Part shown: positions 34,960-47,190 of the stretch, piece by piece | How positions within the stretch are numbered: the stretch's first letter is position 1 | Layout of the letters: every line of letters starts with the position of its first letter | Assembly: GCA_914767715.1 (NCBI GenBank) | Contig: OU612072.1 | Coordinates: 20,398,001 to 20,462,000, forward strand | Origin: Membranipora membranacea | Taxonomy: Eukaryota; Bryozoa; Gymnolaemata; Cheilostomatida; Membraniporidae | Length of the DNA stretch: 64,000 nucleotides | Direction: 5' to 3' | Notes under the pieces: model-generated | What the model was told of the DNA's origin: nothing | What the model saw: the letters and a program-made list of their open reading frames with translations, nothing else | The model's database searches: none | Translations under genes and position numbers: made by a program

Positions 34960-36790
34960 CCATAGAGTTATTATATACTCTAGAGTGGACAATGCAGTGC
35001 TCAAAACGTCCTACTTAATTATTGCGAAATTCATGACGCAACGCAATCTGGTTGTGCGTGGCTAGTGCCTGTATCATATAATTTATCATTGAGAATATAG
35101 GAATTGAGCATGAAAATTTATGTTTTAGAGCGCTAATAGCCATTTTTTTGGAAACATTTTTCATGTCACACCATGTGGAACACTTTTAGGTATTTTCAAT
35201 TGCAGCCATTGGAAAATTTTTCAATGTTTTCCCATGAAAATAAGCCAAAACCCCAACCGCAAACACATCATTGTGATGAAAAAAAATTACCGGGCTAGCT
35301 TGTTTTTTTCCACGTTTCTCTCAACCGTAAGTTGGATTCTATCTCTTTTACTCATATATTATCCATCAAGTGAGTTAATGTTATTTGTTCAGTATAAGGT
35401 GTACACATAGCTTGTGGAAAAGCTGACCGGAGGTTAAAAGTCGGCCACTAGGTTCCGCCATTTGCAGAAGCAATTTACATACGGTTCTGACTAAGATTCG
35501 GCGTTTAGATTTGTCTATGTCATTTAAAGCTCTAAATTTCCTCCCTGGTGGTGTCCTCTAGTTTTTGAATTCGCAAAACCATTCAACCATACACAGCAGG
35601 TTTTGAAAGCATATAAATGAATGTATTTTGTAACAAACGTCACTGAGTATCAAGTAAATCTTTGAATGGAAAACTCACATACATACCTATCCTGACTCAC
35701 GATTTTTCAGAACAAACACTCACTAATGTGACATTTTAAGTGGACGGATATTTCTGATTTCTGACCATACTTGGAGCAAGGGACCATTTGCTTCAGAGCG
35801 GTTGTTGTGGATGTTTGATACAGTTTTCCGGTGTGATTATTATGACTATGGTTGTTGGTTTGTGTTTGTAAACTAGTTGAGATGGCAACTTCAGCATCAT
35901 ACATAATATTTTGTATACTCCAGTAAAGGCGCTGGCAGTTGACGTATACGTGTGTATTTGTTTGCATAGTTTTGAGGGAAGGGGGATTAGTGTAGTAGTG
36001 TTCAATCCTTTGAAATGACCAGAGTTAGCATTTCATACAGCTGTGATTATCTGTCAGAAATGAATTGATGCTATAAAAGTATAAGAGAGGCAACCAGAAA
36101 GTGATCTTATGAGCAATGAGGACTGACGGTAACATCACATCTGATTTTAGCACCAATCTTAATTGATCTTCTTTGACATAAGAAACAAAAAAGCTAATAA
36201 TAATAACCTCAATGAAGTAATGTTATCTGGAGAGCAAATCTGAATCTTGACATTATGTACACTGTGACTGATAATGAGGCAAGCTGCAAACTTTTACACC
36301 TCCGATCACTTGTTCACAGGCTACTCGTACTTCATTTAATCAAAAATAAAACAAACCCATTGAATGTGTAACATATGAGTAAGAGGACAGGACACAGCTT
36401 ATATGGCTGGCAAGTGGCAGTAGAAAAAACAAGCTAGCCCGGTAATTTATTGTCATCACAATGATGTGTTTGCGGTTGGGGCTTTGGCTTATTTTCATGG
36501 GAAACCATAGAAAAATTTTCCAATGGCTGCAAGTGAAAATACCTACAAGTGTTCAACATAGTGTGCCATGAAAATGTTTCCGAAAAAATGGATTTAAGTG
36601 CTCTAAAACTTAAATTTTCATGCCCAATTCCTAAATTCTCAATGGTAAATTACATGGTGCAGGCGCTGGCCATGCACAACCGGATTGCGTCGCGTCATTG
36701 ATTTCGCAATAATCAAGTAGGACAAAAACTGATGCTATTTTTGTACACATTGTCCACTCTAGAGTATATAATAACTCTATGATCATTACA
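34960..36790. mobile_element. foldback element with about 350-bp inverted arms
   Basis: The left arm (about 34960-35315) and the right arm (about 36424-36790) are reverse complements at roughly 85 percent, sharing words such as GAGTTATTATATACTCTAGA, CAACCGCAAACACATCA, CCGGGCTAGCTTG and CAGCCATTGGAAAA. About 1.1 kb of single-copy-looking sequence lies between them. The spacer has only short open frames with no transposase motif, so the element is non-autonomous or decayed. The surrounding TGCATTGTGGGATA repeats are in direct orientation. Confidence 0.7.
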
Positions 36791-37480
36791 GTCAGGATGG
36801 AACACAACGCACCTTAGGCAGACTGTAGCCAGGTTCATTATTCTCAAACCTTTTGTAGGTGACAATCCTATCCGAAACTGTTGAACGGTGGCAAATGAAA
36901 AGCAAATATATTGTGCATTGCATTGTGGGATACTCTTCAACTTATCCAGAAAATATTTGGCATCCTAGTAAATAGTCGAAAGAAGGGAGGAAAAGGAAAG
37001 ACAAATATAATTGTCCTTTTAACTACTACTTTCCCGTTGTCACAAACACATCATTTTAGATTTCATGATATTTTTGTGGTGACACTGTTTTATGGTACAA
37101 TGAGTCATTACGTAGCATACACATGCATACTATGAGCATTTATATTCTGGTAAATCATATTGTGTGTCCTTTGACTTTTGCTTTTTGTTCCATGGTTGAC
37201 CTGTTCTAACTGGACATAACTAGTTTTGATTGGTTGATCTTTTGTGCAAGGTGAGTTAGCTGAAGAGAAGAAGCTAAGCAGGACTTGTAAAGTCAAGTTG
37301 TAATATGATGAGAATAAGGATAAAATACTCCATAAATTGTTGATTGGTAATAGGAAGCCTGATTAAACATCTACACATTTGTGACATCCATCCCAAGAAG
37401 AGGAAACTGTGAATATTATTACGGCAGGCTGACAATTTTAATCTACAACTTGATTGCACATGGGTGTCATGGACCCTAAG
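36785..37480. repeat. further copy of the dispersed repeat flanking the foldback element
   Basis: Words CAGACTGTAGCCAGG, TGCATTGTGGGATACTC and TTATTACGGCAGGCTG match 34060-34370 in direct orientation. Together the two copies bracket the foldback arms, so the arms may have inserted into, or belong to, a duplicated larger element. Confidence 0.5.
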
Positions 37481-38054
37481 ATAAATTTGTTGTAAATATT
37501 TTTAGAATCGAATTATTTTTCCTACACATCTCTGTGATAGCCTAAGAGTAGATTGGAAAGTTCAGTATCAACATTGCATTATGGAATATAATAATACAGT
37601 GGTACTATGATATGTGGTGTCAGGAATTTGCAAATGGTTGTGTTTTACATTATCTACTGCACGTAGATGATGTGCACACAGCTGGCGGCATTTAGTCAGG
37701 CTCAGCGAGGCCTGATACCACCAAATTACAATGACTGGCAGCACCGGAATTGAATGAAGCCACAGAAATCACCACCTGCTCAAATCATATCAATGTACTG
37801 CACTCTTTTAAACGCAGCAGCAAACATTACCATCCCATTTCTTAAGATGTTTTGCACTCTTTAGAATATTGATAAATTATTCAATCAATTGGATACAGTC
37901 GAAATCAAAACTGGAAGCCAAGCCTAAGATTTTTATGGAGTTTTGAAAGAACCAAAAAACCAAAATAATAACACAGGCAGATAATAAGATGAAATTTTTT
38001 TTCCTTCTATGGACTAGGTCATATTTGACCACCCTATATAACGGGCCACCTTAA

Positions 38055-38315
38055 CCTCGGTGGCTTGTGTGGGGTAGTACCCTATACCCTTGCCCGCCGT
38101 TAACGGCTCCTCTTTTTTTGAAGAGGCAGAGGGGGATGTTTATACTGCATGCAAACACACAGTAGTCCTCCCGTATTTATGGTCCTGATCCGAACAGACC
38201 TGGCTAGGATGAATGGCTTGACAGTGCCAGATCATAAATGACAGCCAGCGCTGGGAATCGAACCTGGATCATAAAAAACAAGTCCATACCCTTAACCGTC
38301 AGACTTGTAATGATG
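38055..38315 (-). repeat. tRNA-derived SINE
   Basis: On the minus strand GACGGTTAAGGGTATGGAC is A-box/D-arm-like and AGGTTCGATTCCCAGC is a strong B box about 40 bases later. The downstream body (AACCATTCATCC-like, ending in CCACCGAGGTTAAGGTGG on the minus strand) is non-coding. It lies on GC-richer DNA than its surroundings, as an insertion would. Confidence 0.65.
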
Positions 38316-38319
38316 AAAG

Positions 38320-40524
38320 AAATTTTAGTAAGGATCTATGAAAATTCATGCCATACGTTGAGGAAGAAATTGGGCCTGGGAGACAAGCACTAGGAGTTCA
38401 GCACCACCACCCTCCCCCCCTTCCCTTCACTGAGGTAATTCTTTACTCTCGGAGGTAGAAACAACAGATTATGTGATATAAACCATCCTTCTCAACTAAC
38501 ACGTATTTGGATTTCAATTTAGATTACTTGCATCATATTTGCAGTGTACCCCTCAAAATTATACAACCATATAGGTAATGTAGAGGTATGACGCACATGG
38601 GAGTATATAGTCAACGGACAGATCCAAAAACATGGCTCCGTTAAGGCGTTTCGTGATATCGGAAGGAACAAAGCACCACTATATCTAATTGAAGCTGAGA
38701 CTCTGGGAAATAAGAATATCTTGGTAGTAAAAAATTTAAAATGGGGGTCGCACCTGAATCGGAGGGTTAACGAAAGGAAAACTACAAATTTGTCAAACAT
38801 ACGCCTATTCGCATTAGACATCACACAAAGTTTTTCTGTAACAATAAATGTAATTTAACAATTAATATAGATAAAAACATAGTAGGTGACATAAAAATAG
38901 TTGAACAACTTTCTCTGATTTTTATGCTGCCGGATATTCCAAGGGCACCAACAAATTGGTATGATTTTGTTTTGCTGTAGACTGCTACTTTTTTTTTGTC
39001 AGTCAGTCAGATCCACTCAAAAATGACACAGAGTCTAGATACACATGCCTGCATGGCTTCCTGAAAGTTCTGAACCTGCAACCTAAATAATTTCAAAACT
39101 ATTGTCATATTAAGTCTGATGAATTCATTCGGAGTTGTCTCGACAGCGAATTTCAGATGGTTTTCACCTTCCAATCCCTGAATATAATTAATTTCCCATC
39201 AATAGATATAGAATAAATAACTTACTGCTGCCCTTTTCAACATGGTTGAGTACAATTTTTATCTGGAAAACTTTCAATATGTACAATTATGTCCCTTCAC
39301 AAGTCACTGAACAGTTGATTATTTGAATTATTTTTGCAGATACATATGACTGTCCTTCCCTCCGATTTAATAGTATCACGTAGGTCCTAAAAGTACTTGT
39401 TATTATAAAAGCTTTTTAAATGGTAAAACAAAATTGGAACAAGGTTGAAACATGTAAAAAAAAGAAGCAAACATTTGTATTTCATGTGTGAACGGACAAG
39501 GCAGGCCTACATCAAATTTCACAAATGAATAGTGAGGAAATCGTCTTTGGAGAAGCACAGCTGGTAGATGACCAGATAAGCTTTCGTCTGGTGAAGTTTA
39601 TTGGATATTCTTGGAAATCAAAATGCATGAGGATCCATCAGGCTAGCAGCTTAGTAATAACTTTATAGAGAAGTGTCCCAAAAGGCCACCTCACTACCAT
39701 AAAAAATGCTACAAATCTTACAGAAGCAAGCAACCCATCTCTAGGTTTACTCTCATAGAAATACCCTACTGTGTTCGGGTTCCTTCCAATTTACGCTGTA
39801 TATGGTTGTATAACATATCATCCAATTAACATCAGACTAGCTGTTTCAGCCAACAAATAGAATTGCATAGTGACAATAGGCATGCATAGCAGGGATACTC
39901 TGATTAGTATGGGGATTAACTCGACGCCACACTATACTGTACTGCTCATTCATTAATTCTAAGGCTCGTGTTGCCTGGGATCCTTATGTTTAGGTGATTG
40001 GATGAACTAAGGCACAATATTGCCATAGGTTTGATACTACAACCTTACATAGCAGACAGGGTCTTTATTCCACAGAATTAGTGAGCACAGTGTACTACCA
40101 AGGAGTAACAGCAACATCACTTTGTTAAATCCCTTTTTTTACCAACATGCATTCCCAAGACAATAGATCAAGGTCTGCATTGAACAACGAAATTTCTGCA
40201 TCCCATATTCATACTATGGCAAGGATATGGCAGACTGTTACCATTTGACACATGTTAGCATTAAACACTACATCAATGAATTCTTACTCTGCACTTAGTT
40301 ATGTTTTAATGATAATAATTAAGGTATTAGTTTCTTTTTATTTTGTCGTATTGTGACATTATGGTCTAACATAAAGCAGGCTATACCCATCTTCATAATA
40401 ATAATATAAAAACCCTAGGCGTGGCTTCCGATCAAAATCAGATGTGTAGGCCTACATAAGACCTCTGCCTGACTCAATGTATTGATTTTGTTTGCATTGA
40501 GTATATTATTGATCTCTTTCTCAG
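38320..40524. other. no gene seen; could hold 5' exons of the DDE gene
   Basis: No exon is convincing. The transposase-like gene that begins to be readable at 40525 lacks its N-terminal part, which in this family usually carries a zinc finger; it may lie here but I cannot pick it out. Confidence 0.4.
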
Positions 40525-43500
40525 GTGAACAACATATTTTTTTGTGAACGCTGCGACATGCAGTTTATGACAAAGAAAACAGGAAGACGGAAGAAGTCCA
40601 TCCTGTTGTAAGTGAAACCCAGTAGTAGCCTACTCAATTACGCCTTCTGGTGTTGTGACATTTAGCGACTACATATTTTTGGTTTTATTGCACCGCCGCC
40701 TAACATCTTGTCTCAGCCCCCCAGCCTTTTGTTTCCCCCCGCGTTGTTTCGATTCTTCGATGCTGGTTGATTATGGTTCTTCATCATTAACTGTTACTAG
40801 AATTTGTGGCAGCGTTTATCTAAATTTGTATAAATACGGTCGCAAGTGGGTGGTAAGTTTGTGGGAAATGTCCTTATGGTGACATCGACTTTCATGAGGC
40901 AGGTCTCATCATGTAAATCTTGTTTTTAATGATCTCTTGTGATTCCTAGCTCCCATAAATGTTTGATCCAAGTACATTAAACTTTATTATCTAAATTTAG
41001 CAGATTTTCATTTCTGAAAAATGCATATAAAACATTGAGATGTGTAAATATGAGGCGATGTTGCCTATACATTGATGTCTTGCGGATAATAAGACCATAA
41101 GACGATCAATATCTCTTAATTACAGTGGGTCAACCTACAATATTGTACAAGGCTTCCTAGATTCGTTTGGAGTTGCATCTGTATCGTCAGAGACTTTCTA
41201 CAGGTTCCAGGCACAGTTTATGATTCCAACTGTAGACAGGATGTACAGTGAGCAGGAGCAGGAGATACTGAAAAATATGAAAGAGAGAGGTAAGGCATTA
41301 ACCAGTAACAAAATAAATTATTGTTTGAAGTATAAATCTCCCTTGGACGTATTTGCAGTACATATATATACATATATATATATTTATACTATATAGTGAA
41401 TACTACAGTGTCGATTCATTTGGAACAAAGCAAGCTCTTCACTCTTGCAATGGAAACCATGTCTTATTTAATCAGTCATTGATTCTAATAATTTACATAA
41501 TTTCTAATAACTATTTCTTAGATGAACGTGTAGTTGTGACAGGTGATGGTCGATTCGACTCACCCGGACATTCGGCCAGATACTGCCACTATCTGTTCGT
41601 AGACTATGTAAGTAGAGCAGCCTTTGCTGGTCATGAGAGCATTGATTCCAACAAAGAATGAAGGCGATTACCAACAGTCAGCAGTGCTTGTTTGTACCAG
41701 GCTTATCGATGTACTCTAACATCTTCACTGCACCTAAGAAAAGAAATAACAACCAAAACATTTATATTTTAAACTATTAATAATTCAATCTAAATTGTGT
41801 ATGCAGGAAACAGGAAAAGTGTGTAAAAGTATAGTAACACAGAGCAGCACAGTTGGAAGCGCAACTGCCGCTGAGAAAGCCGGTTTCATCGAGGGCTTGG
41901 AGGAGATCACCTCCGCAGGTGTCAAAGTAGGCTGTGTTGCTACTGATGGGCACACAGGTAAAATATACACTACACATGTGATTCATTTAATGGAAAAGGG
42001 ATATATACATTGTTAGCTTATGAGTAGTAAATTGTGAAATTTTATGGATTTTCCATGAAAAATTGGTTTGTAGATCCACACCGAACACAAAGCGACCCAT
42101 ATAATAACGATGATAATAATTTGCTATTATTTGTTCTTCATAGGAATAGGTGCCTACATGAGAACGGTCCATCCGGAGAAGAACCACCAACTAGATGTGT
42201 GGCATGTATGCAAGGGTTTCGTAAAGAAACTGATTGCTGGTGCCACAAATGAGGTAAGAACTTAGGTCAATATAAATTAATAACTTTCATGCATTTTCCT
42301 ACTAGGAGAAAGGTCTTATATAGAAGCTGTCATAGCATATTTTGATGCAAGCTCATGCCAAGTGGAATCAAAATTCAGGTCGTGTCATGCCGTGAGAATA
42401 GAGATAAATACAGATTTATTTCAGATATATATATTGTTGGTTTTGTAGAACAAGAAGAAACTCCTCCCCTGGATCAAACACATTACCAACCACATGTGGT
42501 ATGCCGCTTCAAACTGTGGTGGAGACCCGGACCTGCTGGTTCAGATTTTTGACTCTTGCCGGTTTCATGTGGTGAACAAGCATGAGTTTGAGGGGTATGA
42601 TACTATCAAACGGTGCCTACACGACCCCATGTCCAGGTAAGAGAAATGATTGACAGGACTGAATGCCGGAAAAATATCAGACATGATATATATTTTAAAG
42701 TTGTCCTCTCGTGTTTTCCTTACCCAAAGAGAGGGCAACTTTGTGAACATCTGAATACAAATATTTATAGGGAGCATGAACTAAAGTAATCTGTTGGCTC
42801 TCAGATTGCTATTTCTGTCCACTTGTGACAAAAGTTTCACTTACCTACCGATATCATTTGTAGAGATGAAATTCGTCAATGGGAGTGGCTCGAGAAGGGC
42901 AGCCCTGCCCACAATCTTCTAATTACGGAGCTGGAGAAACCTCACTTCCGTAAATCTCTGGCTAAATTGTCAGAGTCAATCCACACTGGTCAGTCAGTTC
43001 ACCACACAAGCTTCTCCGTATACATACAACTATTGCCAAAATTGAATTATAATATAACGGTAAAATTAATTGTGTGACAGGGCATTGGTCTAACCAACAA
43101 CCACAATATACGGACAAATCTTATGGGATAGACATCACATTTATTTCAATTGAGATCGTCCAAGTTTTATACACATTATGAATGGTCCAGAGGAATCTGG
43201 ATAGCCTAATACTACTTCTAATCTTATATACTTACAGGGACGATTGAGAACATCAATAGTTTGACAAATAAGTACGCTCCGAAGAGGCTGAACTTTGATA
43301 TGCCCTCGTTCCAGGCTCGTGTCAGACTAGCAGTCATTGATCATAACGAAAACACAGGTCGTCCGGTGCTCCTCGGTGAGTTACGCTTCATCATTTTGAA
43401 AGTGCTAAAAAATAAATGGGAATTACCGTTCGACTTAGATGCCCTTGACCATATGGACAAGATACCAATCACAGCTGGACGAGCATTGATCACAAAATCA

Positions 43501-44513
43501 GATTGGTGAGATGGTTTTTTCCTCCATCCACCGATGTTTAAATATTAAAGTCCATTTGTTTTGCTAAACAGATGATGACGGAGAGATGAAAGTTAAAAGA
43601 ACTTGGAACAAGTTCTCCAAGGAGTGGCGCTGTGCCAGAGTGTACGAGAGGAAATCTCGTAACTTTGTCAAACTGCTGACTGCTGAGGTGTTAGACGCAG
43701 CTCAAGAACCAACGCAGAGAAAGCGTCCAGTAAGTAACTTAAAATTAATCATCCTCAGCAGAAAATCGCATGATATCCTGTGCAGTGTAACATTATATGC
43801 AAAAAAAAAACAATTTACTAGTGTGTTGCTTTAATGATAAATTCAATGGAATTACAATAATGCATCTGTTCGATACTGGTAAGTAAACATCTTTCATCCA
43901 AGTTAAAATACATCAACCATATCAACATTAGGCTAGATCATCTTATGATTTCCATTTTGTCCAGGATACCCAAACAGTGAGGCCAACTCGAGTGATCCCA
44001 CCAACTCATGAGCAGCTCAGGAAAGACTTCATCAGCCGAATGAAGAAGTAAGTAAAAGAGGCGGCCTCACGTGGCGACGACGGGTGCATGAGGGGTTAGA
44101 CTCCCCCGTTGTCACTGAGGTGGCGAGCCAGCCGGGAGTAGGGGAGGGAGGGAAACCGCTGAGCAAACTGAAACCGGAAGGGGGGCCTTTAGCATCAGGC
44201 TTCACGTGCCGCCCTCTGTGAGTAAGCAATTAGCATTCGTTCATTATGAGCAACAGCAATATAATTGGCAATAGTTATCAAAGCTTATGAAAAATGATCC
44301 AGTAATGCTACTTGGTGAAACTGATGGATGCTTTCGAAATTCAACGGCTATGAAATAGTAATGATACATTTGAGCTTGTTAGCAGTGTATTTATCATTAA
44401 CTTACCGTGAACAGGGTATAGTGTTATTACAACCAGTACACAGATCAGAGATCGTGAGAGAGACTACTGTAAGGATGTCCTGTCATATGAAGGCCTGCTG
44501 ATGGCTGATCAAG
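40525..44513 (+). CDS. DDE-transposase-like gene, eleven in-frame exons, both ends missing
   Basis: Exons 40525-40607, 41126-41289, 41522-41607, 41807-41957, 42144-42253, 42449-42636, 42864-42988, 43238-43375, 43572-43729, 43965-44047 and 44437-44513 all have AG/GT borders and compatible phases, giving about 454 codons without a stop. The core motifs match the large uncharacterised DDE-transposase-derived family found in fish, amphioxus, corals and molluscs: VVTGDGRFDSPGHSARY, a VATDGHTGIGAYM second-Asp motif, HQLDVWHV, WIKHITNHMWYAAS, KYAPKRLNF and LAVIDHNENTGR. The N-terminal zinc finger appears only in part (CERCDMQF). The first and last exons were not found; after 44513 comes an AT repeat. 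Intact frame and many introns favour a host-maintained or recently active copy over decay. The Asp of the usual ATDRH motif is kept but the Arg is Gly. Confidence 0.78.
44050..44225. repeat. GC-rich insertion with inverted ends in an intron of the DDE gene
   Basis: A strikingly GC-rich block sits six bases after a splice donor. Its ends read AGAGGCGGC and GCCGCCCTCT, with CACGTG near both, so it is bounded by short inverted repeats. It contains a GGGGAGGGAGGG run and no coding frame. A MITE-like insertion is the simplest explanation. Confidence 0.5.
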
Positions 44514-44521
44514 GTATCAAC

Positions 44522-44551
44522 TGCATATATATATATATATATATATATATG
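44522..44551 (+). repeat. AT dinucleotide microsatellite
   Basis: An uninterrupted TA run just beyond the last readable DDE exon. Confidence 0.9.
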
Positions 44552-44660
44552 CACTGTACACTACAACACCAGTGCGTATGAGGTTGAACAAACTCTTTGG
44601 GTAAAGAGATGATGGCCCTGAAAAGGGCCGTTGTGGGGTTACATAGATAAATACAGTGAG

Positions 44661-45182
44661 TTAGTGCTGATGGAGGGCACAAAGGATCTCATCCACATCA
44701 CCATTCCTTCCTGGTAAGAAGCCTGTGTACTCTCCTTTAGGATCTGGAAATCGGTGTCGAAGATGTTTGGTGACACAAACAGGGATTACCAACCGTCTAT
44801 GCTTCCCTAGGTGACCATGAATGAAAGAGATATAATTTCTATATCCATGGTACCTAAAGTGGTTGTTCTCCATGAGAGCAAAGTGCAGCATATCAGGTTG
44901 TCTGTACCCATCATTTTTCTGGGCCTGTCTCCATGCAAGCTTAATTGCAGTGTCAGATATGGCTTCAGCCACAGAAGCCAGTTTTAAAACACATTGTTCC
45001 TGTGAGGCAGGTTCTACAAGTTTGATGTCCCTTGTACATTCCACAGGAAGAGAAGAACTAGCTGTAACACCAACTTCCTCTTCATCTTCCTCACTAGCTG
45101 TATCACTGAGATCAGGGTACTCAACATCACCAATATCCCTTTTCCTTCTAGGCATGAAGGCATATGCTGATGGCTCTGCCAT
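44661..45182 (-). CDS. P2X7 C-terminal 'ballast' domain protein, single exon
   Basis: A 173-residue intronless frame. I start it at the ATG at 45182 (MAEPSAYAFMPRRKRD), because related proteins begin with a short M-A-E/P-rich lead; the 28 codons upstream look non-coding. After an acidic Ser/Glu stretch, residues about 95-165 match the domain that vertebrate P2X7 receptors carry as their cytosolic tail: HGYRNYISFIHGHLGKHRR, LVIPVCVTKHLRHRFPDP and GEYTGFLPG. The domain is known as a free-standing, often amplified protein in invertebrates. The upstream zinc-binding Cys cluster of the family is nearly absent here: only two Cys precede the core. There is no channel domain. It lies tail-to-tail with the DDE gene, 150 bp apart. 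Role unknown. Confidence 0.75.
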   Translation of the reverse strand: MAEPSAYAFMPRRKRDIGDVEYPDLSDTASEEDEEEVGVTASSSLPVECTRDIKLVEPASQEQCVLKLASVAEAISDTAIKLAWRQAQKNDGYRQPDMLHFALMENNHFRYHGYRNYISFIHGHLGKHRRLVIPVCVTKHLRHRFPDPKGEYTGFLPGRNGDVDEILCALHQH

Positions 45183-45269
45183 GGTAGCAAAAATAGCAGC
45201 CGGAAGTGATTGAGTACTCTTAAAAAAACTATATTCATGAAATTTTTTTTTTATGGTTAGAAACACCAG

Positions 45270-46400
45270 ATTTCTTGTATTTGTTGTTATTTTAATACAT
45301 TAAGAGTTGAATAAGTAACAAAAATAATTCCCAAAACAATTTTCATGCATAAAATAAAAAAACAATTCCACCTTATTTTGTGAGATTGTAAACAAATCAT
45401 AGCTTTTCAACTTAGTGCAGTTTATTACAGCCTTTGGGGTTTGTGGGCTGCTGACTGCCCTGGGGTGCACAACCAAGGCTAATATCTTGAATATTCAATG
45501 GTGAGTATGTTGCCTACCTGTGAAGGCAAATTGCAAGTTGATTCAAATTTAGTGATTCCAGTGTTGTGATCTACTTTAAGGGTTTACAAACTGTGCATCC
45601 GCTGAAAGCATGCTTGTGTTATTCCATGGCTTACTCAGAGATGTTTTTATTTATTTAGCCTTGGTCTGCTGAGCTAGCAAAATGTAACTTATTGTACTAT
45701 CTTAAATAATCTGCTGTAGCACAAAGGAGCCGATCATTAAGGCATAACTAATTCATTATATCAAGCACTAATCCTTGGCGTGCTAATAATAATTGAAGGA
45801 TGTTTGATTTAGCTTCAGTTTAATTATTATGACACAAAGATATAATTAGGAAGATAATTGGTTAGTAATGTGTATATTCAGGCAGCAACTATTAGAGACA
45901 CAACTGCCTCGACAAAAAAAAAAGTGTTCAACAAGGTTTATTAGAACAGTGACCTTTTAATCAATGCGATTCTCCCCCCCCCCCCCCATTTAATTAGCCA
46001 TTACACTATTAATGTACAATTGTTGTGTCTAGTTATTTACATTACCACAATTAGCAGTAGAAACTTGTGCTATGATTATTTATTTATTATTGGTTTTTAG
46101 TTGTGACTATTTATCTGGTCATGGAAAGCAGCATTAGAAAAACTGATGGCTGTAGAATTATTATTAATTCTATGATTAACGTAACTTATACATACTGGAA
46201 ACTTCAGAATAGGAGTAAGATCATTTTTATGTTTAATAATTATGTATTATCAAATAAATGACATACGTAGCAATGCCATGTGCTAACCAATATTTATCAT
46301 ATGTTTTATAATTAATCTTGGGTTTATGAGTCATATATAGTCAGCAAACAGTCAGCATCATTGCAAAATATCGACCCTAGCATATGTTCTACTTATCAGC
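45270..46400. other. no gene seen
   Basis: AT-rich sequence with a poly-C run near 45975 and no supportable exon. Confidence 0.5.
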
Positions 46401-46464
46401 AAACGGAATTTGTTACGCGCCACCTCAACATTATTGCACCATGCCAACTCAACAATTTTAACAC

Positions 46465-47190
46465 CCTATATAAGGCAGGGCCCACCGTAGTAAGTTTGGA
46501 GTAGCAATTTAGACTTTGGCAGCAAGGGTTTGTCAGAGTAGTAGCACTTTAGACTTTGGCAGCAAGGGTTTGTCAGAGGAGTAGCAATTTAGACTTTGGC
46601 AGCAAGGGTTTGCCATAGTAGTAGTATTTTAGACTTTGGTAGCAAGGGTTTACCAAGAGTATCAATTATAGACATTGGTGGTAAGAGATTATTAAGGTGA
46701 AATACAGAGTTCAGGATTACAAGTTGAAGACACGGTGACAGAGACGTACACAAAGAGGAATTACAGAGTTCAAGATAAGGAGTTGAAGACACGGTGACAG
46801 AGACGTACACAAAGAGGAATTACAGAGTTCAAGATTACGAGTTGAAGACACGGTGACAGAGACGTACACAAGGAGGAATTACAGAGTTCAAGATTACGAG
46901 TTGAAGACACGGTGACAGAGACGTACACAAAGAGGAATTACAGAGTTCAGGATTACGAGTTGAAGCCACGGTGACAGAGACGTACACAAAGAGGAATTAC
47001 AGAGTTCAAGATTACGAGTTTGAAGACATAGTGACAGGAGCATTCACAAAGAAGAATTACAGACTCACTAGAATATAGCAAGTACCGTATTATTTTGTAA
47101 GGCATTATTTTTAAGACCTTGAAGATTTATTTATATCTCAAATTTTATGAAGTTAAAGTGTCATCTGATTTTGTTTTCAATAAATTCAAA
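46465..47190 (+). repeat. TATA box, two minisatellites and AATAAA: possible solo LTR or LTR-like unit
   Basis: A core promoter-like ACCCTATATAAGGCAGG stands at about 46463. It is followed by four to five copies of a 40-bp unit (GTAGCAATTTAGACTTTGGC, AGCAAGGGTTTG) from 46502 to 46690, then about six copies of a 59-60-bp unit (GAGTTGAAGACACGGTGACA, GAGACGTACACAAAG) from about 46700 to 47050, and an AATAAA at 47181. This order resembles an LTR or a small Pol II unit with expanded internal repeats. No second copy was found to pair with it, and it points away from the gag gene. Confidence 0.5.

Noticed and set aside
35707-36005. Two overlapping minus-strand frames in the foldback spacer
   Set aside because: Short, Thr/His-rich, without transposase motif or splice support.
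36713-37135. Open frames on both strands right of the foldback element
   Set aside because: They overlap dispersed repeats and each other, with no conserved motif.
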